This document shows, piece by piece, positions 1 through 8,784 of a stretch of 64,000 bases of DNA. Source of the DNA: an uncultured Eubacteriales bacterium (GTDB lineage Bacteria; Bacillota; Clostridia; Oscillospirales; Acutalibacteraceae); assembly GCA_934436505.1 (NCBI GenBank), contig CAKSAP010000002.1, positions 1 to 64,000 on the forward strand, given 5' to 3'. The stretch's first letter is position 1, and each line of letters opens with the position of its first letter. The translations under genes were made by a program, and so were the position numbers. Under the pieces are notes generated by a model. The model saw only the letters and a list, made by a program, of their open reading frames with translations. It searched no databases and had not been told where the DNA came from.

Positions 1-73
1 GAGAGCAAACGCAGGAGCAGAGAACAGAAAAGGATAGCATGTATGAACTGTCCGCAAAAAATGACCGACTGAT

Positions 74-958
74 ATGGTTCAGCGTGAGGGAAGAATACTG
101 CGTCAGGGCAACGAAAACGAAAAAGTAAAGATTTTCCGTTATATCACAAAGGCGAGCTTCGACGCTTATTCCTGGCAGCTGCTTGAAACCAAGCAGAGAT
201 TTATAAGTCAGATTATGTCGGGCGCCGCAAATATGCGTGAGGGCGGAGATATCAATGATACCGTTTTGAATTATGCCGAGGTCAAGGCGCTTGCGGTGGG
301 CAATCCGAAAATTAAAAGGCGTGTTGAGGTTTGCAACGAGCTTGATAAATATACTATTTTGCAGAACGATATAGTAAACGACAGACGCAATAAGGAAAAA
401 GAGCTTGCCGAGCTTCCCGAAAAGCTTGAAAAGATAAATCGTCAAATTAAAAATATCGGGCTTGATATACAGGAGTATGCCCGTGAAAAGCAAGGCTATA
501 AGAATATGAAATATTCCGAGCAAAAGGAAATAAGGCAAAAAATCTACAATGCGGTTTTTGCAAATCAGAACAATAGCCAAATTACCCATGTGCTTGATTA
601 TCAGGGCTTTGAGGTTGTAGTGCCTGCCTATATGGCGCCGAGAACGGTTTATTTTACAAATGAAGAAAACGGCGATAAGCGTAAGATAAGCAAGCCGGTC
701 TATTATGTAAATCTTGTCAGAAACGGAACGTATTTTCTTGAGATTGAATCCGAATCGGGCATAACAAGAAGGCTTAACAACTTCCTTGATGACCTTGAAA
801 AGCTTGAAGAAAAATATAAGGATAAGCAGCTCGAGTACGAAACAAGGCTTGAAAGCATCAAAACAGAGCTTAAAAAGGAACGCTTTGGCTATATGGATAA
901 AATCAAAGAACTGAAGGGTGAGCTTATGACGCTTAATGAGGAGCTGGGGGTAGCGTAA
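74..958 (+). pseudogene. C-terminal fragment of a SNF2-type helicase
   Basis: The first residues after the ATG (VQREGRILRQGN) are helicase motif VI of SNF2/DEAD-like proteins, which normally lies near the end of the second RecA lobe. The rest, about 270 residues, is charged, with coiled-coil-like stretches at about 85-135 and 225-285, as in the C-terminal tails of the giant helicase/methylase proteins of clostridial conjugative elements. The frame is closed by a TGA at 62-64, four codons before the ATG, so the two RecA lobes and Walker motifs are not joined to it. A rearrangement or frameshift just upstream is likely. The stop overlaps the next ATG (TAATG), so the fragment keeps its original operon position. 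Helicase origin is clear from the motif; loss of function is inferred. Confidence 0.7.
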
Positions 959-2076
959 TGGGAAAAAATCTTTCAACAAATCTGCCGGTTATTTCGGTTG
1001 AAAATGCCGTTGAAATACTGAGCAAATCGTATATAAGCCTGATTAAAGCGGGTGCGGCGGCAAAGGATTTTCCTTCGGTTATGCTGTGGGGACCACCGGG
1101 CGTCGGAAAATCTCAGTCGGTAAGGCAGATTGCAAGGCGGATTGAAAAAGAAACGAAAAAAACGGTTAATGTTACGGATGTTCGCCTGCTGCTTTTCAAT
1201 CCCATAGACCTGCGTGGTATTCCCGTGGCAAATGCCGATAAAACGCTTGCCGTATGGCTAAAGCCTAAAATATTTGAAATGGATTGCGCTGAAAATACGG
1301 TAAACATTTTGTTTCTTGACGAAATATCCGCCGCACCGCAGTCCGTTCAGGCGGCTGCGTATCAGCTGACTCTCGACAGGGTTGTCGGCGAGCATAAGCT
1401 GCCCGATAACTGTATTGTAATTGCTGCGGGAAACCGTGTTACGGATAAATCCGTTGCATTTAAGATGCCCAAGGCACTTGCCAACCGACTGCTGCATATT
1501 GAAATCGAGGGCAGCTTCCGTTCGTGGAGAAAATGGGCGGTTGAAAACGGCATAAATAAAAAGGTGCTCGGTTATCTTTCGTTCAGAAACGATAGGCTGT
1601 TCGGCTTCGACACGAGAAATGACGACCTCGCTTTTGCAACGCCACGTTCATGGGAAATGGTAAGTAATATTCTTAACTGTGTAAATGGGGACGCTAAAGA
1701 AACATTCCCTCTCATAGCAGGACTTGTCGGCTCGGGAACTGCGATTGAATTTCAGAGCTGGTGTAATGTTTATGCCGACTTGCCCGATATTGACTCAATA
1801 TTTGAGGGAAGGGCAAGAGAGGTGCCGAAGAGTCCCGATGCGATGTATGCGCTTGTTTCCTCAATGACCGCTTATTGTCGTGAGCATATTGATAATTACG
1901 AGCAAATAGGCAATTCAATAGCTTATGCAGAGCTTATGCCTGCCGATTTTACGCAGCTGCTTATTCAGAATTATCAGAGTATTGAGCTGACTTCAGGCGA
2001 TTTTCTTATGAGTATTCCCGAATACAGAAAATGCATCTCTAAAAATGGGAGTATGAGAAACGGCTATGGTGAATAA
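958..2076 (+). CDS. MoxR-like AAA+ ATPase
   Basis: Cytoplasmic AAA+ ATPase of 372 aa. Walker A (GPPGVGKS) is at residues 45-52, Walker B (LFLDE) ends at 121-122, and a sensor-1-like AAGNR is near 158. MoxR proteins act with von Willebrand A-domain partners as remodelling chaperones or metal-insertion machines, and the next gene codes for exactly such a partner and overlaps this one by 11 bases. The start touches the preceding stop (TAATG), which shows tight co-transcription. The substrate cannot be read from the sequence. The setting, beside a helicase remnant and a DNA ligase, suggests mobile-element cargo instead of a core MoxR operon. Confidence 0.85.
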   Translation: MGKNLSTNLPVISVENAVEILSKSYISLIKAGAAAKDFPSVMLWGPPGVGKSQSVRQIARRIEKETKKTVNVTDVRLLLFNPIDLRGIPVANADKTLAVWLKPKIFEMDCAENTVNILFLDEISAAPQSVQAAAYQLTLDRVVGEHKLPDNCIVIAAGNRVTDKSVAFKMPKALANRLLHIEIEGSFRSWRKWAVENGINKKVLGYLSFRNDRLFGFDTRNDDLAFATPRSWEMVSNILNCVNGDAKETFPLIAGLVGSGTAIEFQSWCNVYADLPDIDSIFEGRAREVPKSPDAMYALVSSMTAYCREHIDNYEQIGNSIAYAELMPADFTQLLIQNYQSIELTSGDFLMSIPEYRKCISKNGSMRNGYGE

Positions 2077-3352
2077 GAAAACACGTGAAATTATTAAAAG
2101 GCTCCAGCGTGCAAGAATGGCGCTTATGGTAAAACAGCCCTTTTACGCCGTGCTTTTAATGCATATGAGGTTTGCACTTGACGAGGGCTGCGAAACGGCA
2201 TATACAGACTCACAAAGAATTGCTTTTTGTTCCGATTTTATAAAGCGACTTTCGGACAGCGAGCTTGAATTTGTGCTTATGCATGAGGTGCTGCACGTTG
2301 CTCTCAATCACTGCGGCAGATCCTCGGCAGATTATGATTTTGATTTGTTCAACGAGGCGTGCGACATAGTTGTCAATTCCAATATTCTTTATTCGTGCAA
2401 TATGGACCTGTCGGCTGTAACGCTTTCCGAATATGGCGAAAGTATGCACCGAACGCCTGACGGGAAAGAGGGATATCTTTTTACTGCGGAAGAGGTTTAC
2501 GATATGCTGAAGCGGCAGCCTCAAGAAAGTGGAGAAAACAATAATGAAGCGGGAGGAGAGGACTCTGTCGGCGGAGAAAACGGCGGTGTTGCCGATCGGA
2601 ATGACGGCGGCTTTGATGACCACACTTTCTGGCAGGGCGGCTTCGAAGAGGAGAGGGGAACAGACATTACAGCCAATGCTTGGCTTCAGCGGATGATTGA
2701 AGCGACAAAAATCGCAGATGATTTCAAGGCTCAAAAAGGAACGGACGGTTGCGGAAATATTCCCCTCGGTGCACAGAGAATAGTTGATGAATACTTAAAG
2801 CCTCAAACCGATTGGAGAACGGTGCTTAACGACTTTGTTCAGGAGGAAATCAACGATTATTCCTTTAATCCTCCCGACCGCCGATTTCAGGCTTCGCCGT
2901 TTCTTCTGCCCGATTATAACGAAAAGGACGAAGCTGTCAAGGATATTCTTTTTATGGTTGATACCTCGGCTTCCGTGAGCGACAAAATGATTACTCAGGC
3001 ATTTTCGGAAATCAATGGCGCAATTGATCAGTTCAACGGCAGACTTGAGGGCTGGCTCGGCTTCTTTGACGCTTCGGTCGTTCCGCCGAAAAGGTTTTCG
3101 GACGAGGATGAGCTCAGAGTTATTTCGCCAAAGGGCGGAGGCGGCACAAGCTTCAAATGTATTTTCGATTATATAAGAGAAAATACGGATGCTGATTTTA
3201 AGCCTGTCAGCATAATAATTCTGACAGACGGATACGCACCGTTCCCTGATGAAAATGAAGCGGAGGGTATTCCCGTGCTTTGGATTATAAACAATAAAAA
3301 AGCTACTCCGCCGTGGGGTAAAACAGTAAGGCTTGATATTGGGGAGGAATAG
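2066..3352 (+). CDS. VWA-like/putative metallopeptidase protein (DUF2201 type)
   Basis: A 428-aa partner of the MoxR ATPase. The N-terminal part carries a zinc-metallopeptidase-like HEVLH at residues 73-77, followed by an alanine/leucine/asparagine/histidine segment. An acidic, glycine-rich low-complexity linker covers about 152-200. The C-terminal part has the MIDAS metal-site motif DTSAS at 299-303 and a later LTDG, as in VWA domains. This two-part arrangement matches DUF2201 proteins as I know them. ATPase plus VWA pairs form chaperone-like complexes. Whether the HExxH site is catalytic is not known. It overlaps the preceding gene by 11 bases and lies 3 bases before the next. Confidence 0.85.
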   Translation: MVNKKTREIIKRLQRARMALMVKQPFYAVLLMHMRFALDEGCETAYTDSQRIAFCSDFIKRLSDSELEFVLMHEVLHVALNHCGRSSADYDFDLFNEACDIVVNSNILYSCNMDLSAVTLSEYGESMHRTPDGKEGYLFTAEEVYDMLKRQPQESGENNNEAGGEDSVGGENGGVADRNDGGFDDHTFWQGGFEEERGTDITANAWLQRMIEATKIADDFKAQKGTDGCGNIPLGAQRIVDEYLKPQTDWRTVLNDFVQEEINDYSFNPPDRRFQASPFLLPDYNEKDEAVKDILFMVDTSASVSDKMITQAFSEINGAIDQFNGRLEGWLGFFDASVVPPKRFSDEDELRVISPKGGGGTSFKCIFDYIRENTDADFKPVSIIILTDGYAPFPDENEAEGIPVLWIINNKKATPPWGKTVRLDIGEE

Positions 3353-3355
3353 TAA

Positions 3356-3964
3356 ATGAACAAGCATTTTTCAAACGAGAAAATTGCGGAAATGCTAAAA
3401 AGCATGAGCGAGGATGAGACGAGAGAGCTTATCGCTTCACTCAACGCATATAGAAGTAATATCTCAAAGAATAAAAACGAAGAATCAAAAAACAGATTGT
3501 GTGATATGATGAAAACAACATATAAAAAGCATTGCATGCTTACATATGTAAACAGCAACGGAGAAAAAGGCAAAATAACACTTGACGGTGCAGATTTTCC
3601 GTATTATATCAGGCTTGATAATCCCGAAGCTAAAATCAAAGCTGTTCCTCAGTATTGGTGGTTGAGGCAAGGTGTTCGTGCTTATGAAGATAAGATAATT
3701 TATACAGAAACGGATAAGTCGGATGCTCCGAGAATAGCACATATCAGACCAACATTGGTTTTTGATATTGAAGATGAGTCGGGACTGAAAAAAGGGGACA
3801 TATTTACAATCAACGATTGCAAATATCAGATGATAAGCGACAACGTCGCCCTAAAAAGCGATTGCCTTTCAGGAAGCTGTACCTTTGACAAGAATATTAT
3901 TAAGTACATTCTCAAAGGGTGGCTTGACGAGGTTGTTGAAAAGAATAAAAATGAAACAGTATGA
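3356..3964 (+). CDS. Hypothetical protein of the MoxR-VWA operon
   Basis: A 202-aa soluble protein with no signal peptide or membrane segment, not recognised. The first 45 residues are a charged helix (ACE-rich start with KNKNEESKNR near 37-46). The remainder has beta-rich stretches and two cysteines near 168-173 (CLSGSC). It starts three bases after the VWA gene and so is very likely in the same transcript, perhaps an accessory factor of the MoxR-VWA pair. A stretch of about 55 bases separates it from the ligase gene. Confidence 0.6.
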   Translation: MNKHFSNEKIAEMLKSMSEDETRELIASLNAYRSNISKNKNEESKNRLCDMMKTTYKKHCMLTYVNSNGEKGKITLDGADFPYYIRLDNPEAKIKAVPQYWWLRQGVRAYEDKIIYTETDKSDAPRIAHIRPTLVFDIEDESGLKKGDIFTINDCKYQMISDNVALKSDCLSGSCTFDKNIIKYILKGWLDEVVEKNKNETV

Positions 3965-4023
3965 ACTCGAAGCGGTACATACTGCTTTGATATAATGGGG
4001 TGTGAAAGAAAGGGGAGTTGGTT

Positions 4024-5985
4024 TTGGCTGTTACTAATAAAATTGTGAGAATAAAAGAATTGATTTCGGCTATATCCGAAGCGGATAAAAAATACTACGG
4101 CGAGGATAATCCTTCAATAAGCGACAGAGAGTACGATGCGTTGGTTGATGAATTGCTTGCACTTGAAAAGGAAACGGGTATAGCTTTTGCAAATTCTCCG
4201 ACAAAAAGGGTCGGCGGCTCAAACAAAACGGGACTTGAACAGGTGAGGCATACAAAGCAGATGCTTTCCGCAAAAAAGACAAAATCCGTTGACGATATAA
4301 TCAGATTTGCGGGAAACAATGAAATAATACTTTCGTGGAAACTTGACGGACTGACTCTTGTTTTAAGATATTCGGGAGGTCAGCTCAGGCAGGCAATTAC
4401 CAGAGGCGAAAACGGACTTGTCGGCGAGGATGTTACCGATAATGTTAAGCATATGCGAAATGTTCCCAAAAAAGTAAAATGTAAGGATGATTTTGAAGTC
4501 AGGGGAGAGGGCGTTATGTCTTGGACTGATTTCAGTATAGTCAGCCGAAACGGCTCACAGGGTCATCCGAGAAATACCGCCGCCGGTGCTGTCAGAGCAC
4601 TGAGCCCCGATAAAGGAGTGCTTTCGCATACCGAATTCTTCGCTTTTGAGCTTATTTATCCTCACGATAAAAGCAAAACAAAGCAGGAACAATTTGATTT
4701 TCTTGCACTCAATGGTTTTATATGCGTCGAGTATAACCGTGTAAGCGGCTGTGTCGGTGAAAAAGTCATAAGAGAAGCGATTGACGCTTTTAATCCGGAG
4801 GGCTATCCCTATCCTGTTGACGGAATAATAGCGGAATACAACGATATTGCCTTCGGCAGAAGCCTCGGAGCAACCGCACATCACGAAAACCGTATGCTTG
4901 CGTTAAAATGGGAGGACGGTCTTTACGAAACGACCTTCAGAGGCGTTGAGTTGTCCGTCACACGAAGCGGAGCTGTCGCTCTGATTGCCTTGTTTGATCC
5001 TGTGAATATTGATGGGGCGCAGGTTCGTCGTGCCGATCTTCATTCGTTGAGCAATTTTGAAAGGTATAAATTCGGTATTGGCGACACGATAAAAGTATAC
5101 AAGGCAAATATGATTATTCCGCAGGTTGCCGAAAATATCACTTCAAGCGGAACATACAGCTTGCCCGAGCTCTGCCCTTGCTGTGGCAGTAAGCTTGAAA
5201 TAAAAGCATCGGCCTCAGGAGTGAAAAATCTTTATTGCCCAAATGAAGAGTGCATTGCAAAAAACGCACAGAGGATTGCACGTTTCTGCGACAAGGACGC
5301 TATGAACATTGACGGCTGCACGGCAACTATGCTTGAAAAGCTTATGGCTTACGGCTTTGTTAAAACCTTTGCCGATCTCTATCATCTCAAGGAAAAGAGA
5401 GCGCAGATGCTAACCACTCCCAGCTTCGGCTTTGAAAGCTGCGACAAGCTTATTAAGGAAGCGGAAAACAGCAGAAGATGTCGGCTTCATCAGTTCCTTG
5501 TCGCTGTCGGTATTCCGCTTATGGGACCGAATAACGCAAGGGAAATTTCCGAATACTTCAACGGCTCTTGGAATGAATTTGAAAAGGCGGTAAAAGAGGA
5601 GTTTTGCTTTTTCCATATTTCCGGAGTTTCTCAGGCACTCAGCAAAAATATAATCAAATGGTATAATGATGAAGCGCAACAAAGGCTGTGGAAGCCGCTT
5701 CTAAAGGAATTGATATTTATTGATACAGATAGTCAGTGCTGCGAGGGGGACAATGCCTTTGCAGGTAAAAACGTGGTTGTAACAGGAACGGTAAACGGTA
5801 TGAGCCGTCAGGAAATTACAGAACTGTTGAAGCTTCTCGGTGCAATACCGTCCGACTCGGTAAGCGGCAAAACCTCTTACCTTATTGTCGGCGAAGCACC
5901 CGGCACAAAAAAGCTTTCTGCAGCTCTTGCCGGCGGGGTTAAAATAATAACCGAAGGTCAGTTTATCAAAATGCTTTCGGAGTAA
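4024..5985 (+). CDS. ligA: NAD-dependent DNA ligase, divergent accessory type
   Basis: Seals DNA nicks using NAD+. In order it has a domain Ia segment (YYGEDNPSISDREYD near 24-38), the adenylation motif KLDG with the AMP-accepting Lys near residue 106, an OB-fold region, a four-cysteine zinc finger (CPCC then CPNEEC, about 390-420), HhH repeats and a C-terminal BRCT domain from about 580. Length is 653 aa, close to the usual 660-680. The canonical MLSLDNAF-like stretch reads MLSAKKTKS, so it is a divergent copy. I chose TTG 4024 because AGGGGAG at 4011-4017 sits six bases upstream; the TTG at 4018 is too close. With no pcrA neighbour and a mobile-looking context it is probably a second ligase, not the housekeeping one. 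Confidence 0.88.
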   Translation: MAVTNKIVRIKELISAISEADKKYYGEDNPSISDREYDALVDELLALEKETGIAFANSPTKRVGGSNKTGLEQVRHTKQMLSAKKTKSVDDIIRFAGNNEIILSWKLDGLTLVLRYSGGQLRQAITRGENGLVGEDVTDNVKHMRNVPKKVKCKDDFEVRGEGVMSWTDFSIVSRNGSQGHPRNTAAGAVRALSPDKGVLSHTEFFAFELIYPHDKSKTKQEQFDFLALNGFICVEYNRVSGCVGEKVIREAIDAFNPEGYPYPVDGIIAEYNDIAFGRSLGATAHHENRMLALKWEDGLYETTFRGVELSVTRSGAVALIALFDPVNIDGAQVRRADLHSLSNFERYKFGIGDTIKVYKANMIIPQVAENITSSGTYSLPELCPCCGSKLEIKASASGVKNLYCPNEECIAKNAQRIARFCDKDAMNIDGCTATMLEKLMAYGFVKTFADLYHLKEKRAQMLTTPSFGFESCDKLIKEAENSRRCRLHQFLVAVGIPLMGPNNAREISEYFNGSWNEFEKAVKEEFCFFHISGVSQALSKNIIKWYNDEAQQRLWKPLLKELIFIDTDSQCCEGDNAFAGKNVVVTGTVNGMSRQEITELLKLLGAIPSDSVSGKTSYLIVGEAPGTKKLSAALAGGVKIITEGQFIKMLSE

Positions 5986-6001
5986 GTAAAGGAGAATTAA
6001 A

Positions 6002-6619
6002 ATGGATAAAAAATATGTTTGGAACATAATTTTTGACGAGGATTTTGTTAAGGATGAACAGAGAATTAACCAACACGGCGTTCGGACTTATTCAACCTTT
6101 GAAAAAGCAAGAGAAAACTATTTTAATGCTCTGAAAGAGTATTTTTTAAGCAGTGACAAATTTGACGGCGAGGACTATTTAAGACAGTTTGAAGAGTATT
6201 TTGACGATTCTTCGTATGATGACGATGAAGAAGAGGATGAGCGTATGGGTAAATTGTCTTTTGCTTTTACCGAAAGGGACAGCTCACACAAGGCACGAGG
6301 AAAGGCAAAAGCAATTCCGAATTTAATCAGAAGCTTGATTTCCGAGGAAGAAATAAATCCCGATTCCGACTCTTATTATACCTACACCGATTATCTGCTC
6401 GAGCTTGAGCTTGGGGACGAAAAAATCACGGCAGGTGGAGTTGACGACGGACCGTATAACGGCGTTGACCCCTTTATTTTGATTGACTTTTTCAGAATGG
6501 ACGAGCCTGACAGAGAATACAAATTTCAGGTAGCCGGCGGTTTTAATTCGAAACAAGTTGAAAAAGAGAGCTATTTCGTTTTGGAGCTTGTGAAAACCGA
6601 GGTTGACGCTCCCGTATAA
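6002..6619 (+). CDS. Acidic hypothetical protein
   Basis: A 205-aa very acidic soluble protein, not recognised. An Asp/Glu-rich stretch (DDSSYDDDEEEDER) covers about 68-81. The C-terminal half alternates predicted strands and ends in a hydrophobic VLELVKTEV segment. It follows ligA after 16 bases with a good ribosome site (GGAG at 5992-5995) and so is probably co-transcribed. The strong negative charge resembles DNA-mimic or substrate-adaptor proteins, but nothing in the sequence proves a role. Confidence 0.6.
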   Translation: MDKKYVWNIIFDEDFVKDEQRINQHGVRTYSTFEKARENYFNALKEYFLSSDKFDGEDYLRQFEEYFDDSSYDDDEEEDERMGKLSFAFTERDSSHKARGKAKAIPNLIRSLISEEEINPDSDSYYTYTDYLLELELGDEKITAGGVDDGPYNGVDPFILIDFFRMDEPDREYKFQVAGGFNSKQVEKESYFVLELVKTEVDAPV

Positions 6620-6668
6620 TATAAAATTGCTTTTATAAGGTAACGATTTATTCAATACCTAAACCAAC

Positions 6669-6742
6669 AAAAAACAGCCATTTCTTTTTTTGAAATGGCT
6701 GTTTTTTAATTTAGCGCTGTGTTTTTATCCCACTTTCTGTTC
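6669..6742. repeat. Terminator-like repeat, copy A (left of McrBC)
   Basis: A stem of AAACAGCCATTTC and GAAATGGCTGTTT followed by T-rich sequence works as a terminator for the upstream operon. The hairpin plus about 35 following bases recur at 10516-10592 with three substitutions and a 3-base length difference in the loop. The two copies are in direct orientation and bracket the McrBC genes. The rest of the gap up to 6960 shows no gene. Confidence 0.8.
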
Positions 6743-6962
6743 CCGGCGGTCAAGGAATGGTTGTGAATACAATATGCTGAATACAATACAGATATGTTTA
6801 ATTGTCCGCAAAACGAAACACATTGAAATAGGAGAAATATATTGATATGTTGGCGGAGGAATTTGAGATGTTGGAGTTATAGCAATGCTCATCTCGGAAA
6901 TTCTTTTATAAACTATTTAGAGTGAGACTTTGCGAGATGTTGTTGAAAGTATATTTATATCA

Positions 6963-6991
6963 TTGACACGTGTAAGTGTATATATTACAAT
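6963..6991 (+). promoter_or_regulatory. Promoter of mcrBC
   Basis: TTGACA at 6963-6968 and TACAAT at 6986-6991 are separated by 17 bases, a good sigma-A promoter about 30 bases before the mcrB start. A second TATAAT at 6995-7000 has no well-spaced -35. Confidence 0.6.
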
Positions 6992-7020
6992 TATTATAAT
7001 ACTTGTGGAGGAGATTTATT

Positions 7021-8784
7021 ATGTATAGGAAGAATGATGAAAAAATTTATGAGCTATATGGTGGCTATATAGACAGACTTTTTATCGCTCAGAAAAATTT
7101 TTTGGAAAATAATGAGGACGACATATTCACAGAAGCTAATATCAAAGAGTGTATTAAGTGTTTCATTGATGAACCTGTTGATAGTAAGAAAACATTTAAC
7201 GAAAAACTAAAAGAACAGTTTAAAGGAGCAAGTGTTGGGGCGCAAAAACTTTTTGCACATGCAATATGGCTTTGGGGATTTTCTGTGAATGGAAGTCGTA
7301 ATTGCGATCTTGTTTTTATAGAAAAACGTAATTGTCGTCCGAAGCACGGCTTTGGAAACTGCGGACAGTATCATTTATCTGACAAATATAAAGAAATCTG
7401 TTTTGTTATCAGACTTTTTAAGGCGATTTTTGATAAATGTGAAAGCAAAGCCAAAGACGAAATTAAGGATTTTATTGAAGGTGTATGTCTTTCATATAAG
7501 TATGAAAACGCTTATAAGAAATACAAATATTATGAAGAACTTGATGTTGTAAAAAAACAAAATGGAAAAAGACCGATGGCAGATATTCTTTTATATTTAT
7601 CAAAGCCTGAAATTTATGAACCGATTGTATCAACGACTCACAAAAATGCAATCGTAAATTGTTTTTATAATCTTATAAAAGACGCTGAACCTGTACCCAA
7701 TATGGTAGATGAACAGATTAGAAAGATTAGAGAAAAAATAGGAGAAATTAAAGGAGATAAAAATTTTAGTTTTTATGATCCTGATTTAAGAACGCTGTGG
7801 GATGTAGGTTATAGTGAAGACGATGAAGATAGACTGGGTGCATTGAGCTTCAAAAAGAATATTGTGCTTTATGGACCTCCGGGAACAAGTAAAACTCACT
7901 CTGCAAAGCAATTGGCAAGAACATTGATAGCAAAAAATTTAATTGAGACAGGTAATATGAAAATTGAGGATATGATAGATTTTTCAAACCGAAATGCTGA
8001 TGAATATATAAGAATTCTTCAATTACATACAAATTATACCTATGATAGCTTTATTATCGGGCAAACCATAAAGAATAATGAAATTGTACCTGTAGAGGGG
8101 TATTTTTTGTCACTTTGTAAGGAAGCGTCAGAAGATAAAGACAATATTTATGTATTGATTTTAGATGAAATAAACAGAGTCGATTTAGCCAGATTGTTCG
8201 GAGAGGCATTTTCGGCGATTGAAAACCGTAATGAAGCTATAGATCTTCCTTTTAAGGATAAAGACGGAAACCAATATACACTAACTGTGCCGGATAATAT
8301 TTTTATTATTGGGACAATGAATGAAATCGATTTTTCTTTAGAAAGAATTGATTTCGCTTTAAGAAGACGATTTTTGTGGTTTGAACATAGCTACAGTTCG
8401 GAAACTTTGAATGATATGCTTAATGATATGCTTAATGATATGCTTGAAGGAAAACTTGATAAGTATTTTAGCGATAGCGATGAAGAAATACAGAAGTTTA
8501 TAGAAAATTCTAACAATGTAAATGATATTATTTCAGAAACTCCGGAGTTAGGCTCCCAATATAAAATTGGACATGTTTTCTTCGCAGAAATCGTTAAGTT
8601 CCTTAATCAAATATATAATAATCCGGCATACAAAGGAAAACAAAGGAAAACAAAAAACGAAGAAGCTAAAAAAGCCTTATGGAAATATTCTATTATGCCT
8701 ATGATAGATTCATATCTTGATAACATAAGTGTTGAAAGGCATAAGGAAATAATTGATGAAATACATGGAGCATATAATGGCTAA
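7021..8784 (+). CDS. mcrB: McrB-like AAA+ restriction motor subunit
   Basis: Motor subunit of a modification-dependent restriction system: the McrB family forms NTP-driven hexamers that, with McrC, cut DNA carrying modified bases. Of 587 aa, the first 270 are an unrecognised region likely to include the DNA-recognition domain. The AAA+ core shows Walker A (GPPGTSKT, 285-292), Walker B (LDEINR, Asp near 382) and the McrB signature GTMNEIDFS from 431 followed by an arginine-finger stretch (ALRRRF). The family norm is GTMNTADRS, so this is a variant. A short NDML triplet repeat lies near 463-474. ATG 7021 follows GGAGGAG by seven bases. It overlaps mcrC by eight bases. The N-terminal domain differs from E. 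coli McrB, so the modification recognised is unknown. Confidence 0.9.
   Translation: MYRKNDEKIYELYGGYIDRLFIAQKNFLENNEDDIFTEANIKECIKCFIDEPVDSKKTFNEKLKEQFKGASVGAQKLFAHAIWLWGFSVNGSRNCDLVFIEKRNCRPKHGFGNCGQYHLSDKYKEICFVIRLFKAIFDKCESKAKDEIKDFIEGVCLSYKYENAYKKYKYYEELDVVKKQNGKRPMADILLYLSKPEIYEPIVSTTHKNAIVNCFYNLIKDAEPVPNMVDEQIRKIREKIGEIKGDKNFSFYDPDLRTLWDVGYSEDDEDRLGALSFKKNIVLYGPPGTSKTHSAKQLARTLIAKNLIETGNMKIEDMIDFSNRNADEYIRILQLHTNYTYDSFIIGQTIKNNEIVPVEGYFLSLCKEASEDKDNIYVLILDEINRVDLARLFGEAFSAIENRNEAIDLPFKDKDGNQYTLTVPDNIFIIGTMNEIDFSLERIDFALRRRFLWFEHSYSSETLNDMLNDMLNDMLEGKLDKYFSDSDEEIQKFIENSNNVNDIISETPELGSQYKIGHVFFAEIVKFLNQIYNNPAYKGKQRKTKNEEAKKALWKYSIMPMIDSYLDNISVERHKEIIDEIHGAYNG

Noticed and set aside
2210..3367. 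Long minus-strand frames opposite the VWA gene
   Set aside because: They are antisense shadows of a well-supported gene with recognisable motifs.
7003..7020. Longer mcrB start at TTG 7003
   Set aside because: The ribosome site GGAGGAG lies inside this extension, so ATG 7021 is the real start.
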